The translations under genes and the position numbers were made by a program. Below, one piece after another: positions 49,488-56,204 of a DNA stretch of 56,204 bases (within the stretch, counting starts at the first letter, position 1; each line of letters starts with the position of its first letter). The notes beneath the pieces were generated by a model that searched no databases, had not been told where the DNA came from, and was given only the letters and a program-made list of their open reading frames with translations. Source of the DNA: an uncultured Bacteroidales bacterium (GTDB taxonomy: Bacteria > Bacteroidota > Bacteroidia > Bacteroidales > FEN-979); NCBI GenBank assembly GCA_903959905.1, contig CAJBYO010000100.1, positions 1 to 56,204 on the forward strand, read 5' to 3'.

Positions 49488-51557
49488 ATGAGAAACTCCT
49501 TGTTCATTTTAGTTTGCCTGCTACCTTTCATATGTCGGGCTCAGGTTGCATTCAACCCGCCTCCCACGCCAAAAATACCGGTCACCGACACCCTTCACGG
49601 GTTTCTGATCACCGACAATTACCGGTGGCTGGAAGATAAAACCGATCCGAAGGTCGTTGAATGGACCAAAGCACAGCACGATTATACTGTGCAGTATTTG
49701 AATGCCACACAGAAAAGCCACCAGGGAGTTCGCGAAGAGGTGGCAGCCTATATTGACATGGACTATGAGGGCCCGCTGAGCAAAGAGGGAAAACGTGTGT
49801 TCCAGACCATCAAGAAAAAAGGTGACAAACAGTACTCCATCTATACCATCCTCAACGGGAAAAAGATCCAGATCTGGGATCCCGTGAAACTTGACACGTC
49901 GGGAAAGACCTCCACCAGTTCCGCCCAGTACACCTACGACGGAGAGCGGGCTGCCATCAGCGTGCAGAAAAGCGGTGCGGAGATTTCCACCACGTATATC
50001 GTTGATACACGAACGGGCAAACCCCTCCAGCCTCCCCTGGAAAACATCTTCGGTTACCAGTGGACCCGCGACCAGCAGCACGCCTATTTCACTATCAGGA
50101 GCCAGAAGGATGTCGACAGCCAGCTTCCGCTGAAGACCTACTACTGGAAAGTGGGCGACCCTGTTGAAAAAGCACAGTTCATCGGCACCACCACCGATGC
50201 GAAAAACTCCTACTACATCTACGACAACAGGTACAGCGACATGACCTTCCTGGGTGAAAGCAATTTCAACTCAAATAACTGCCGGATGAGGCAGACCGGA
50301 ACCAGCGACGAAGGAGTGACGATTTACGAAAGCAAAGATTTCCAGGCCTATCCCTATGCCATCGGCGACAAACTCTACATCCTCACCAATGACAATGCCC
50401 CCAACAACCGGTTCATGGTGGCCGACAAGAAGAATCCTGCGTACAAAGACTGGAAAGTGCTGATCCCTGAAGGGCCCACCGTGCTCCAGAATGTGGAGGT
50501 ACTGAAAGACGGCAGGCTGATCGTACAGGATAAAAAAGATATCCAGAGCCGGCTTACACTCCATGATCCCTCCGGAAAAGCGATCAAACCCATTGAGCTG
50601 CCTGAGATCGGCAACGTTGACTACGTCAGCTTTGACCGCGAAGAAGACTCTGTGTACATCTACATGAGTACCTTCACCTCCCCGGGAAAAATGTATGTTG
50701 CCTCCCCGTCCAACTTCAAATGGCGGTTGTACTATTCACGGGTGATCCCCATTGACATGAGCAACATCATTGGTGAGATCAAATTCTACTACTCCAAAGA
50801 CAGTACCCGCATTCCGTGCCTCGTGGTGCACCGGAAAGACATGAAAATGGATGGCAACAACCCCGTGCTGCTCACGGCTTACGGCGGTTTCAGGATCGGC
50901 ATCAGCCCGGGATATTACGGTTACTATGCTCCATTCATCAACCGTGGCGGGATCGTGGTTGAACCCGGCATCCGCGGCGGCGATGAATATGGTGAAAAGT
51001 GGCATGAAGATGGGATGCTGCTGAACAAGCAGAACTGTTTTGATGATTTCAACGCCTGTGCCGAATGGCTGATCAGGGAAAAATATACCAACACCTCTAA
51101 AATCTGCGCCGAAGGCGGCAGCAATGGCGGTTTGCTGATGGGCGCCATCGCCACCCAGCGGCCCGACCTGTACAAGGCGGTGATGTGTGCGGTTCCCCTG
51201 CTTGACATGGTTCGTTTTCACAAATTCCTGATCGCAAGGTACTGGATCCCCGAATACGGCTCCTCCGACAATGAAGCTGACTTCCGAAACCTGCTGGCCT
51301 ATTCACCCTACCATCACATCAGGCAAGGCGTGAACCTGCCCACCATGATGGTGCGCACGGGGGCCAACGACAGCCGCGTGGATCCGCTGCATGCCAAAAA
51401 ATTCACGGCAGCCCTGCAGAACAATCCCGGCCAGATCAACCCTGTGATGCTTTACATTGACTACAACGTGGGCCACGGATCGGGCCAGTCGACCAAGCAA
51501 CGGATTGATAATGTGCTGGTGGATTTTGAGTTTCTGATGAATCAGTTGGGGATGTGA
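49488..51557 (+). CDS. Prolyl oligopeptidase family serine peptidase (S9A)
   Basis: A signal peptide (MRNSLFILVCLLPFICRAQ) indicates export. The 689-aa protein shows the S9A N-terminal start (PVTDTLHGFLITDNYRWLED), a propeller region, and the alpha/beta-hydrolase domain with GGSNGGLLMG (Ser about 545), GANDSRVDP (Asp about 628) and NVGHGSGQS (His about 663). Such enzymes cleave short peptides after proline. Length is normal. The TGA stop lies inside the first GTGACGC unit of a heptamer array, so the C-terminus may have been reset by the repeat. Confidence 0.95.
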   Translation: MRNSLFILVCLLPFICRAQVAFNPPPTPKIPVTDTLHGFLITDNYRWLEDKTDPKVVEWTKAQHDYTVQYLNATQKSHQGVREEVAAYIDMDYEGPLSKEGKRVFQTIKKKGDKQYSIYTILNGKKIQIWDPVKLDTSGKTSTSSAQYTYDGERAAISVQKSGAEISTTYIVDTRTGKPLQPPLENIFGYQWTRDQQHAYFTIRSQKDVDSQLPLKTYYWKVGDPVEKAQFIGTTTDAKNSYYIYDNRYSDMTFLGESNFNSNNCRMRQTGTSDEGVTIYESKDFQAYPYAIGDKLYILTNDNAPNNRFMVADKKNPAYKDWKVLIPEGPTVLQNVEVLKDGRLIVQDKKDIQSRLTLHDPSGKAIKPIELPEIGNVDYVSFDREEDSVYIYMSTFTSPGKMYVASPSNFKWRLYYSRVIPIDMSNIIGEIKFYYSKDSTRIPCLVVHRKDMKMDGNNPVLLTAYGGFRIGISPGYYGYYAPFINRGGIVVEPGIRGGDEYGEKWHEDGMLLNKQNCFDDFNACAEWLIREKYTNTSKICAEGGSNGGLLMGAIATQRPDLYKAVMCAVPLLDMVRFHKFLIARYWIPEYGSSDNEADFRNLLAYSPYHHIRQGVNLPTMMVRTGANDSRVDPLHAKKFTAALQNNPGQINPVMLYIDYNVGHGSGQSTKQRIDNVLVDFEFLMNQLGM

Positions 51558-51602
51558 CGCGTGACGCGTGACAGGTGACGCGTGACAGGTGACGGGTGAC
51601 CC
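51554..51602 (+). repeat. GTGACNN heptamer array at the end of the S9A gene, 7 units
   Basis: The units are GTGACGC, GTGACGC, GTGACAG, GTGACGC, GTGACAG, GTGACGG, GTGACCC. The first unit carries the stop codon TGA (51555-51557) of the peptidase gene. Confidence 0.93.
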
Positions 51603-51643
51603 GGCAGCGAAAGGGCGTGCGCTACTCTTGCATATTTTCAGTT

Positions 51644-51730
51644 ACACAGAGGTAAACGGAGTAGACACAGAGAGACACGGAGGTTATTTTTCTCAGTGGT
51701 TCTCTGTGTCTACTCCGTGTACCTCTGTGT
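51644..51730. repeat. Inverted-repeat element, ACACAGAGGTAAACGGAG family
   Basis: The left arm ACACAGAGGTAAACGGAGTA... and right arm ...TACTCCGTGTACCTCTGTGT are near reverse complements around a short centre. It is built from ACGGAG/ACAGAG subunits like the other families. Confidence 0.9.
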
Positions 51731-51787
51731 CATTCCTTTTTTAACCCCTTTTAAAGGTTGGACAACTGCTAAGGATTTGTCCGTAAA

Positions 51788-51815
51788 CAAAAAAGCCCTC
51801 ACAAGGAAGGCTTTT
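51788..51815 (-). terminator. Terminator after the small secreted peptide gene
   Basis: AAAAGCCTTCC / GAGGGCTTTT with a short loop forms about 9-10 bp. On the minus strand it is followed by TTTTTT. On the plus strand it is also followed by a T-run, so it may be bidirectional. Confidence 0.7.
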
Positions 51816-51848
51816 ATCGAAACGGAAAATATATATAGTCGAGGGTTG

Positions 51849-52148
51849 TTATTCAAAATCGGCAGTTACAGGGGTTACAGGTGCCAGTGCATGAATATCA
51901 ATGATAGCTGTACTGTCTGAAAAATCAGCCTCTGAAGGTGTTACAGGCGCCAGCCTGATCACGTCGGTAAAGATATCCGGGGCAACATCGTTGAAATCGG
52001 CTTCATTTGGCATAACCGGGGCCAGGGAAAGACTGGATATTGAAGTATGATCTGCGGTGGCTGAGGCTGATGTGGTTTCATTGGCTGCAAACATGATTCC
52101 TGCGTTGAGAATTAAAGCTGCGGCGAAAATTGTGATTGTTGCTTTCAT
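51849..52148 (-). CDS. Small secreted protein with three LAPV-x-P repeats
   Basis: The 99-aa precursor has a signal peptide (MKATITIFAAALILNAGIMF, cut near AAN) and a mature part of about 77 residues with three copies of one motif: LAPVMPNEADF, LAPVTPSEADF and LAPVTPVTADF, the last at the very C-terminus. Spacers of 13 and 11 residues are acidic or polar. It has its own perfect -7 box (52178-52185) and a terminator, so it is a monocistronic, probably well-expressed gene. Function is unknown. The repeated acidic motif could be a binding ligand or a processed peptide. Confidence 0.75.
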   Translation of the reverse strand: MKATITIFAAALILNAGIMFAANETTSASATADHTSISSLSLAPVMPNEADFNDVAPDIFTDVIRLAPVTPSEADFSDSTAIIDIHALAPVTPVTADFE

Positions 52149-52177
52149 TTTGTTGTTGTTTTTTGACGTTGATGAAG

Positions 52178-52185
52178 CAAAGATA
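52178..52185 (-). promoter_or_regulatory. -7 promoter box (TATCTTTG) of the secreted peptide gene
   Basis: Perfect TAnnTTTG match on the minus strand 29 nt upstream of the ATG at 52148. Confidence 0.6.
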
Positions 52186-52303
52186 CATCAGCCGGCAGGG
52201 GCCGTACACATGGAATCGGCTGAACCCGGGTTAAACCCGTCGAACGGGGGCGGAAAATCGGTGTAATTGGATGGGTTTTGGAATGAACGATAAGTTATGA
52301 CAT

Positions 52304-52389
52304 GGAACACAGATGACACTGATTGGACAGATGAACACAGTATTTTTCAAATCAGTGAATATCTGTAACATCTGTGACATCTGTGTTCC
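52304..52389. repeat. Inverted-repeat element, GGAACACAGATGACACTGA family
   Basis: The left arm GGAACACAGATGACACTGAT... and right arm ...ACATCTGTGACATCTGTGTTCC are imperfect reverse complements built from ACAGATGA-type subunits. It lies in the 361-nt gap between the secreted peptide gene and the OmpA-family gene. Confidence 0.88.
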
Positions 52390-52473
52390 GCTCCCGTTTA
52401 TTTTGGAAGCAAGGTGATCATGGCACTACTTTATCTGATCAATCAAAAATGTCCTTCTCTCAAAAAAGGTATC

Positions 52474-52481
52474 TATCTTTG
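52474..52481 (+). promoter_or_regulatory. -7 promoter box (TATCTTTG) of the OmpA-family gene
   Basis: Perfect TAnnTTTG match 28 nt upstream of ATG 52510. It lies inside a longer in-frame extension and so decides the start at the signal peptide. Confidence 0.65.
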
Positions 52482-52509
52482 GCAGGTAAAAATCACTTCA
52501 AAAAACACG

Positions 52510-53325
52510 ATGATGTACAAACTACTTTTTTCAGCAGCCCTGGTGCTGCTTGCCATTACAACAGGATTCACCCAGGATGCGGAAGGTTGTAAAGACCATC
52601 CGTTGCTTTCCCGCCTGCCGGGATATTACATTTCAGAATGCACCCAGAACTACAACAAACTTGATTTTTACAACAGCAAGGGAGAAGATCTCCAGCTGGA
52701 AGGAAACTTAACCTATAGCTGGTATGTTTTTGATGCAGCATCAGGAAAAACAGAGCCAAGTTACCTCCAGATCATTAAGAATTATTCAAATGCCGTGTTA
52801 AAAGCAGGAGGCCGGAAGATTTATGAGTACGATGGCCTCGGTTGCTTTTCCCTGACCCAGAATGGCAAGGAGTACAATATCAAAGTTTCATGCACCAACA
52901 ACAGTGACATATTGCTGTATGTGCTTGAGATGGAATCGATGAAGCAGGAAATCACCGCCAATGCCATGTTTGATGCGTTGAACAAAGACGGTTTTATCAC
53001 GCTGAATATTCTATTTGAAACAGGCAAATCGACCATTCAGAAGGAATCGCTTCCCCTCATTACTATGATCGATGAAATGATGAAAATGGATGCGACCCTG
53101 AAAGTCAGCATTGAAGGCCATACGGATAATACAGGCACCCCGGCCGGCAACAAAAAACTCTCCGACGACCGTGCCAGGTCAGTTATGCAGGCCGTCGTTG
53201 CCGGGGGAATTGATCAATCAAGGTTATCCTCCAAAGGCTGGGGACAGGAAAAACCTGTTGCCGAGAACAATACCGAGGAAGGAAGGGCCAAAAACCGGCG
53301 TGTTGAAATCATCAAGAAAATGTGA
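52510..53325 (+). CDS. OmpA-family outer-membrane/peptidoglycan-binding protein
   Basis: The start is at ATG 52510 (MMYKLLFSAALVLLAITTGF), which gives a signal peptide and follows a -7 box; the open frame extends 32 codons further up without support. The mature N-terminal domain (about 25-150) has no assigned family (CKDHPLLSRLPGYYISECTQ). The C-terminal OmpA domain shows NILFETGKSTIQKES, VSIEGHTDNTGTPAGNKKLS, RARSVMQAVV and GWGQEKPVAENNTEEGRAKN ending in RRVEIIKK, which binds peptidoglycan. The protein has 271 residues. Confidence 0.9.
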   Translation: MMYKLLFSAALVLLAITTGFTQDAEGCKDHPLLSRLPGYYISECTQNYNKLDFYNSKGEDLQLEGNLTYSWYVFDAASGKTEPSYLQIIKNYSNAVLKAGGRKIYEYDGLGCFSLTQNGKEYNIKVSCTNNSDILLYVLEMESMKQEITANAMFDALNKDGFITLNILFETGKSTIQKESLPLITMIDEMMKMDATLKVSIEGHTDNTGTPAGNKKLSDDRARSVMQAVVAGGIDQSRLSSKGWGQEKPVAENNTEEGRAKNRRVEIIKKM

Positions 53326-53471
53326 GTGCCGGAAACCAGGACAAGAACAGCCCTGCCAACCAAACTCAACTGGAATTAAATAATTCCTGATCTTATCCGG
53401 GATGATTATGCTCAATCAGCAGCTATTATGCTGTTTATCAGACACGCAACATGATTTATCTTTTCTTTCTG

Positions 53472-53684
53472 TTACATGACCTCGCCTTGCAATGCTATGC
53501 CGTTGTCTTTAAGAACTTTAATTATCTGAATTAGAGTCGGCCGGCTCATACCTTCAAAGTTAGCCAGATCTAAGAGCGAATATTGAGCTAGTTCGTCCAG
53601 GTATTCAATATTGTTCAATTTCAATGTCTTCAAACATCCGGCTGAGAAATCAAGATCTGTTACTTTTAACGGGCGTTTATTCAT
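53472..53684 (-). CDS. Stand-alone RpoA C-terminal-domain-like protein
   Basis: The 70-aa product resembles the C-terminal domain of the RNA polymerase alpha subunit: DLDFSAGCLKTLKLNNIEYL corresponds to the helix that starts LS.R..N.LK..GI.T, DELAQYSLLDLANFEGMSRP to the EL...S..DLL.I.N.G.KS loop, and TLIQIIKVLKDNGIAL to the last helix. That domain contacts UP-element DNA and activators. A free copy lacking the alpha N-terminal domain could bind DNA or a regulator. It has no obvious promoter and lies 60 nt downstream of the stop of a lectin/FISUMP gene on the same strand. Confidence 0.65.
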   Translation of the reverse strand: MNKRPLKVTDLDFSAGCLKTLKLNNIEYLDELAQYSLLDLANFEGMSRPTLIQIIKVLKDNGIALQGEVM

Positions 53685-53744
53685 TTCAGCTGTAATTCAA
53701 TATGATATTGTCAAATCAGGTGTGCGCCCTTGTTTGCTATGTAC

Positions 53745-55976
53745 TTACGGCGCTGGTAAGGTTCGCACGCAGCGGACGGAGAATCCCATCGCCTTGTAGC
53801 TGCCTCCCACGCTAATCCAATCGCCGAAGCCCAGGTAAATGCCGATGTTGTCAAATTGACTGTCCTGCGTACTACTCCAGTAGTTGCCACTTATCCCGCG
53901 ATCCCCCAGAGAGCCCTCGGGATCGATCAGGAACCCGGCAGCGTGCATTTTCAAGCCAGAGTTCCATGGGCCATTCCAGTTGGTCCAGCTTCCTGCGCTT
54001 TTTACGTTATTCCATTCAGTATAGGTGGGTATACGCCATCCTGTTCCAAGTTCTATCGCACAAGGATCATTAACTGTTAACCAGTCAGAACTTCCTGTGA
54101 TGCTTGTAATCCAGGTGGTACTTGGGGTCCTTGTTGTACCCTCGTACTTGAAACCCTGCTTGATGTTGAACTGCCAGTACCAGCCTGCTGAAGGCTCCGT
54201 CGCATCATTAACGGCCGTTGCCTGACGGTCGGCGCCAAGGTTGCTGGAAATCCAACATTTAGTAAGCTCACCCGGGATATTGGTAACAATGCCGTATGTT
54301 ACAGTTTTTGATACTGGCGCAACCTCTCCTGCGACATGATTAATAACAATAGAAGAACCGCAAAGACTTGGACAGGCTGAGGTGGTTTGTGTCAACGAAA
54401 CCGGCGTAGGATTTGCGCAAACGCTGTATGCCCATGCATACCTTTCATAAGCGGTATTACAGGTAAGGTCAGTTTCCGTTTTGGTTAAAGCACTCCCCAT
54501 ATCGGTTGCATCTGCATAAACACTGGTGGTTCCCCACTTATATCCTGTGGCGCCTGAAGCGGCATTCCAGTTCCAGGTTATCTGTGTCGGTGCGGCTGTA
54601 TGCGTACCGGCCGCTGGGGAGGGAGGAAGGGCATTTACCGTGATGGTCGCCGGGCCTCCTGTAAAACCACCGCTGCGTGTACAGTTTGCATCCTGCACAG
54701 AGACCAGGGTATACGTTGTGCTGGAAGTTACCGGGTTGGTAAACACGTTAAACGGGGTTCCGCTGGTTACGCTGCTGGCTGTGCGGTTTGCCGTTCCGTC
54801 ATTATAAACAACAGTGTATGGCCCGGTTCCTGCGGTTTTTGTGAAGGTGAGTGTACCAGTTCCGGATACACACATTGGCCCGTTGGCCGACAAACTGCCT
54901 TGTGGCGGCGGGTTGACATGGGCTGTTACATCAAACCTCGCGGTACTTTCGCGTCCGTTGACTGTCTGGCTGGCATAATAGTGATTTCCATTAACAAGCG
55001 GAGTTGTTGAAGCCAGCAGGTTTCCACCGGCGGCGGCGTCATACCATTTTATATTGGAACCTGAAGATACAGTGAGGTCCCCCACAAGAGGTGCAAAATC
55101 AACCATCACATTATCGGAAATATGCAAAACAGGGTCGCCCGTCATACCACCGTATTCAACGACATAACCTGTAATCGAACCCGTTGCCACATTGGGATAA
55201 TCATTCCAGTGGTCTCCGCTCCAATAATTGAGATAGTGCTCCCCTGCGCAACAGTTGTCAGGCTGACCAGAGGCCCAGTTGCTGTACATTCCTCCAACGG
55301 GATATCCTCCGATATAGGTTCCCTGCCAGAACTGGGTGCCGGCTTCAGGGCCGGCAACCCATTTCCACACTCCTTCGCTGGCGGCATCACTGCCACCCAA
55401 CCAGCCGGCAGCATTAATTTTTGAGTAAACAAAGGTGTTTTCTGCTGCGGAAGTAATGGTTGCCAGGTATCCCTGCAATCCGAACCAGGTCCTGGCGATG
55501 GCAGCTGTATTGGCAGCCGTCCAGGAAATATCTGCGCTTGAAATGAATTCGAAATAGTGTCCGTTGCCGGTAAAAGGCAAAGCTGCATTCAGGCTGAAGG
55601 TAATAACCCGTGATGCAATGGAGGGGGTTGCCGATGTATTGGTATATGTTACCTTGCGCATGGTTGCCTGGTAATCGGCCGCAGAGGCCGATCCGCTGAG
55701 TGTCAATATCCCCGTTGTGGCATTGTACGATGAGGTGATGCCTCCGACTGCAGTACCGTTTAAACCTAAAACATCCTGCCCGGAAACAAAGTTGCCGCTG
55801 ATGGAAACTGTCGCCCCAACCAGCGCAGTAGAGCCGGAGGTAATTGCAGCATTTGCAGCTATGTCAACCGGAGTGTTTTGTGCAACTACAGTGCCACCAC
55901 TTGTGACGTAAAGGGTTTGCGACTTTAAACTGGCTGTTGCCAGCAACAGGATAAAAATAAGCAGGTACAGTTTCAT
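53745..55976 (-). CDS. Secreted C-type-lectin and FISUMP domain protein
   Basis: A signal peptide (LLIFILLLATASLKSQ) leads a 743-aa exported protein. Residues about 25-130 are a beta-rich module (TLYVTSGGTVVAQNTPVDIA). At about 140-275 lies a C-type-lectin-like domain: ISWTAANTAAIARTWFGLQG, LATITSAAENTFVYS, WLGGSDAASEGVWKWVAG, NWASGQPDNC (QPD-type Ca/sugar motif), HWNDYP and GYVVEYGG. Ig-like modules follow (about 300-530), and a divergent FISUMP domain closes the protein (WISSNLGADRQATAVND, GTGWRIPTYTEWNNV, GYWSSTQDSQ-like stretch, FSVRCVRTLPAP). No T9SS tail is seen. It is probably a surface glycan-binding adhesin. Confidence 0.82.
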   Translation of the reverse strand: MKLYLLIFILLLATASLKSQTLYVTSGGTVVAQNTPVDIAANAAITSGSTALVGATVSISGNFVSGQDVLGLNGTAVGGITSSYNATTGILTLSGSASAADYQATMRKVTYTNTSATPSIASRVITFSLNAALPFTGNGHYFEFISSADISWTAANTAAIARTWFGLQGYLATITSAAENTFVYSKINAAGWLGGSDAASEGVWKWVAGPEAGTQFWQGTYIGGYPVGGMYSNWASGQPDNCCAGEHYLNYWSGDHWNDYPNVATGSITGYVVEYGGMTGDPVLHISDNVMVDFAPLVGDLTVSSGSNIKWYDAAAGGNLLASTTPLVNGNHYYASQTVNGRESTARFDVTAHVNPPPQGSLSANGPMCVSGTGTLTFTKTAGTGPYTVVYNDGTANRTASSVTSGTPFNVFTNPVTSSTTYTLVSVQDANCTRSGGFTGGPATITVNALPPSPAAGTHTAAPTQITWNWNAASGATGYKWGTTSVYADATDMGSALTKTETDLTCNTAYERYAWAYSVCANPTPVSLTQTTSACPSLCGSSIVINHVAGEVAPVSKTVTYGIVTNIPGELTKCWISSNLGADRQATAVNDATEPSAGWYWQFNIKQGFKYEGTTRTPSTTWITSITGSSDWLTVNDPCAIELGTGWRIPTYTEWNNVKSAGSWTNWNGPWNSGLKMHAAGFLIDPEGSLGDRGISGNYWSSTQDSQFDNIGIYLGFGDWISVGGSYKAMGFSVRCVRTLPAP

Positions 55977-56204
55977 GGTTTTTGTTTTAGGAGTTTATAA
56001 GTTTATGGCAGCCGCTACAGGTGAAGTATGTAGCATTTTATCGCTCACTTTCGCTGTTATTGACAAAGCAAAATCCGGTGAAAGGTATCAGAAAACAACA
56101 TATTTTCCAGTTACCTTCATCGGCTCTCACAAGTCTATACCAAAAACATACCGGAAATGCTGTAAAATCACTGTTTTGCGATCCTGTTCATCTAATTACC
56201 TGAA
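55977..56204. other. Upstream region of the lectin/FISUMP gene to the window edge
   Basis: No gene, repeat array or clear TAnnTTTG box is recognised. Confidence 0.3.

Overview
The window is chromosomal DNA of a member of the Bacteroidetes, probably an environmental Bacteroidales-like lineage. The evidence is: promoter boxes of the Bacteroidetes type (TAnnTTTG, in one case with TTTG 19 nt upstream) ahead of many genes; type IX secretion (T9SS) C-terminal sorting domains; proteins with the Fibrobacter succinogenes major paralogous (FISUMP) domain; a MurF-Alr fusion; MqnC of the futalosine menaquinone route; and a trpB2 gene behind a tryptophan leader peptide. Species cannot be named from the sequence.

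Layout. 1-3540 is a decayed accessory strip next to tRNA-Lys: the end of an IS3-type element, the C-terminal stump of a tyrosine recombinase, small unknown genes, a SEC-C protein and an excisionase-like HTH protein. 3600-7731 holds tRNA-Lys(CTT), meaB, terC and a glutamine synthetase. 7719-11308 (minus) is an O-antigen ligase/TPR protein with two exported proteins, one carrying a T9SS tail. 11537-12688 is a saccharopine-dehydrogenase-like enzyme. 12913-35386 is a long surface-glycan region: a GH16-like lipoprotein, an FG-GAP-like membrane-anchored protein, a giant papain-like T9SS protein, two AlgX/AlgJ-like O-acyl transferases, an AlgI-like MBOAT, four polytopic GT-C-type glycosyltransferases, a membrane-anchored jelly-roll protein and a polyprenyl-phosphate-sugar synthase-like GT2. 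35434-40807 is the operon pepA-pdxA-murF/alr (minus). Then come mqnC, trpB2 with its attenuator, three lipoproteins, an HlyD/MacB-like pair, a prolyl oligopeptidase, a small repeat-bearing secreted peptide, an OmpA-family protein, an RpoA-CTD-like mini-protein and a lectin/FISUMP protein.

The outstanding feature is repeats. At least four families of short-unit repeat (7- or 8-nt units: GTGACNN, TTGAGAT, TTGAATA, GGACGGGC, ATTCGTC/ATTCGCAT) and several families of about 35-nt inverted-repeat elements fill most intergenic gaps. They also sit in frame inside conserved genes: three times in murF/alr and once each in pepA, meaB and the O-antigen ligase. Several supply the stop codon of the adjacent gene. 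A separate 120-nt element with three nested hairpins and a closing 11-12 bp helix occurs twice, once inserted inside one of the inverted-repeat elements.

A second theme is a probable new domain: a jelly-roll-like module shared by the C-termini of at least three glycosyltransferases, by a free-standing anchored protein and by the FG-GAP protein, next to the O-acylation genes. I infer a system that builds, acylates and perhaps recognises a surface glycan.
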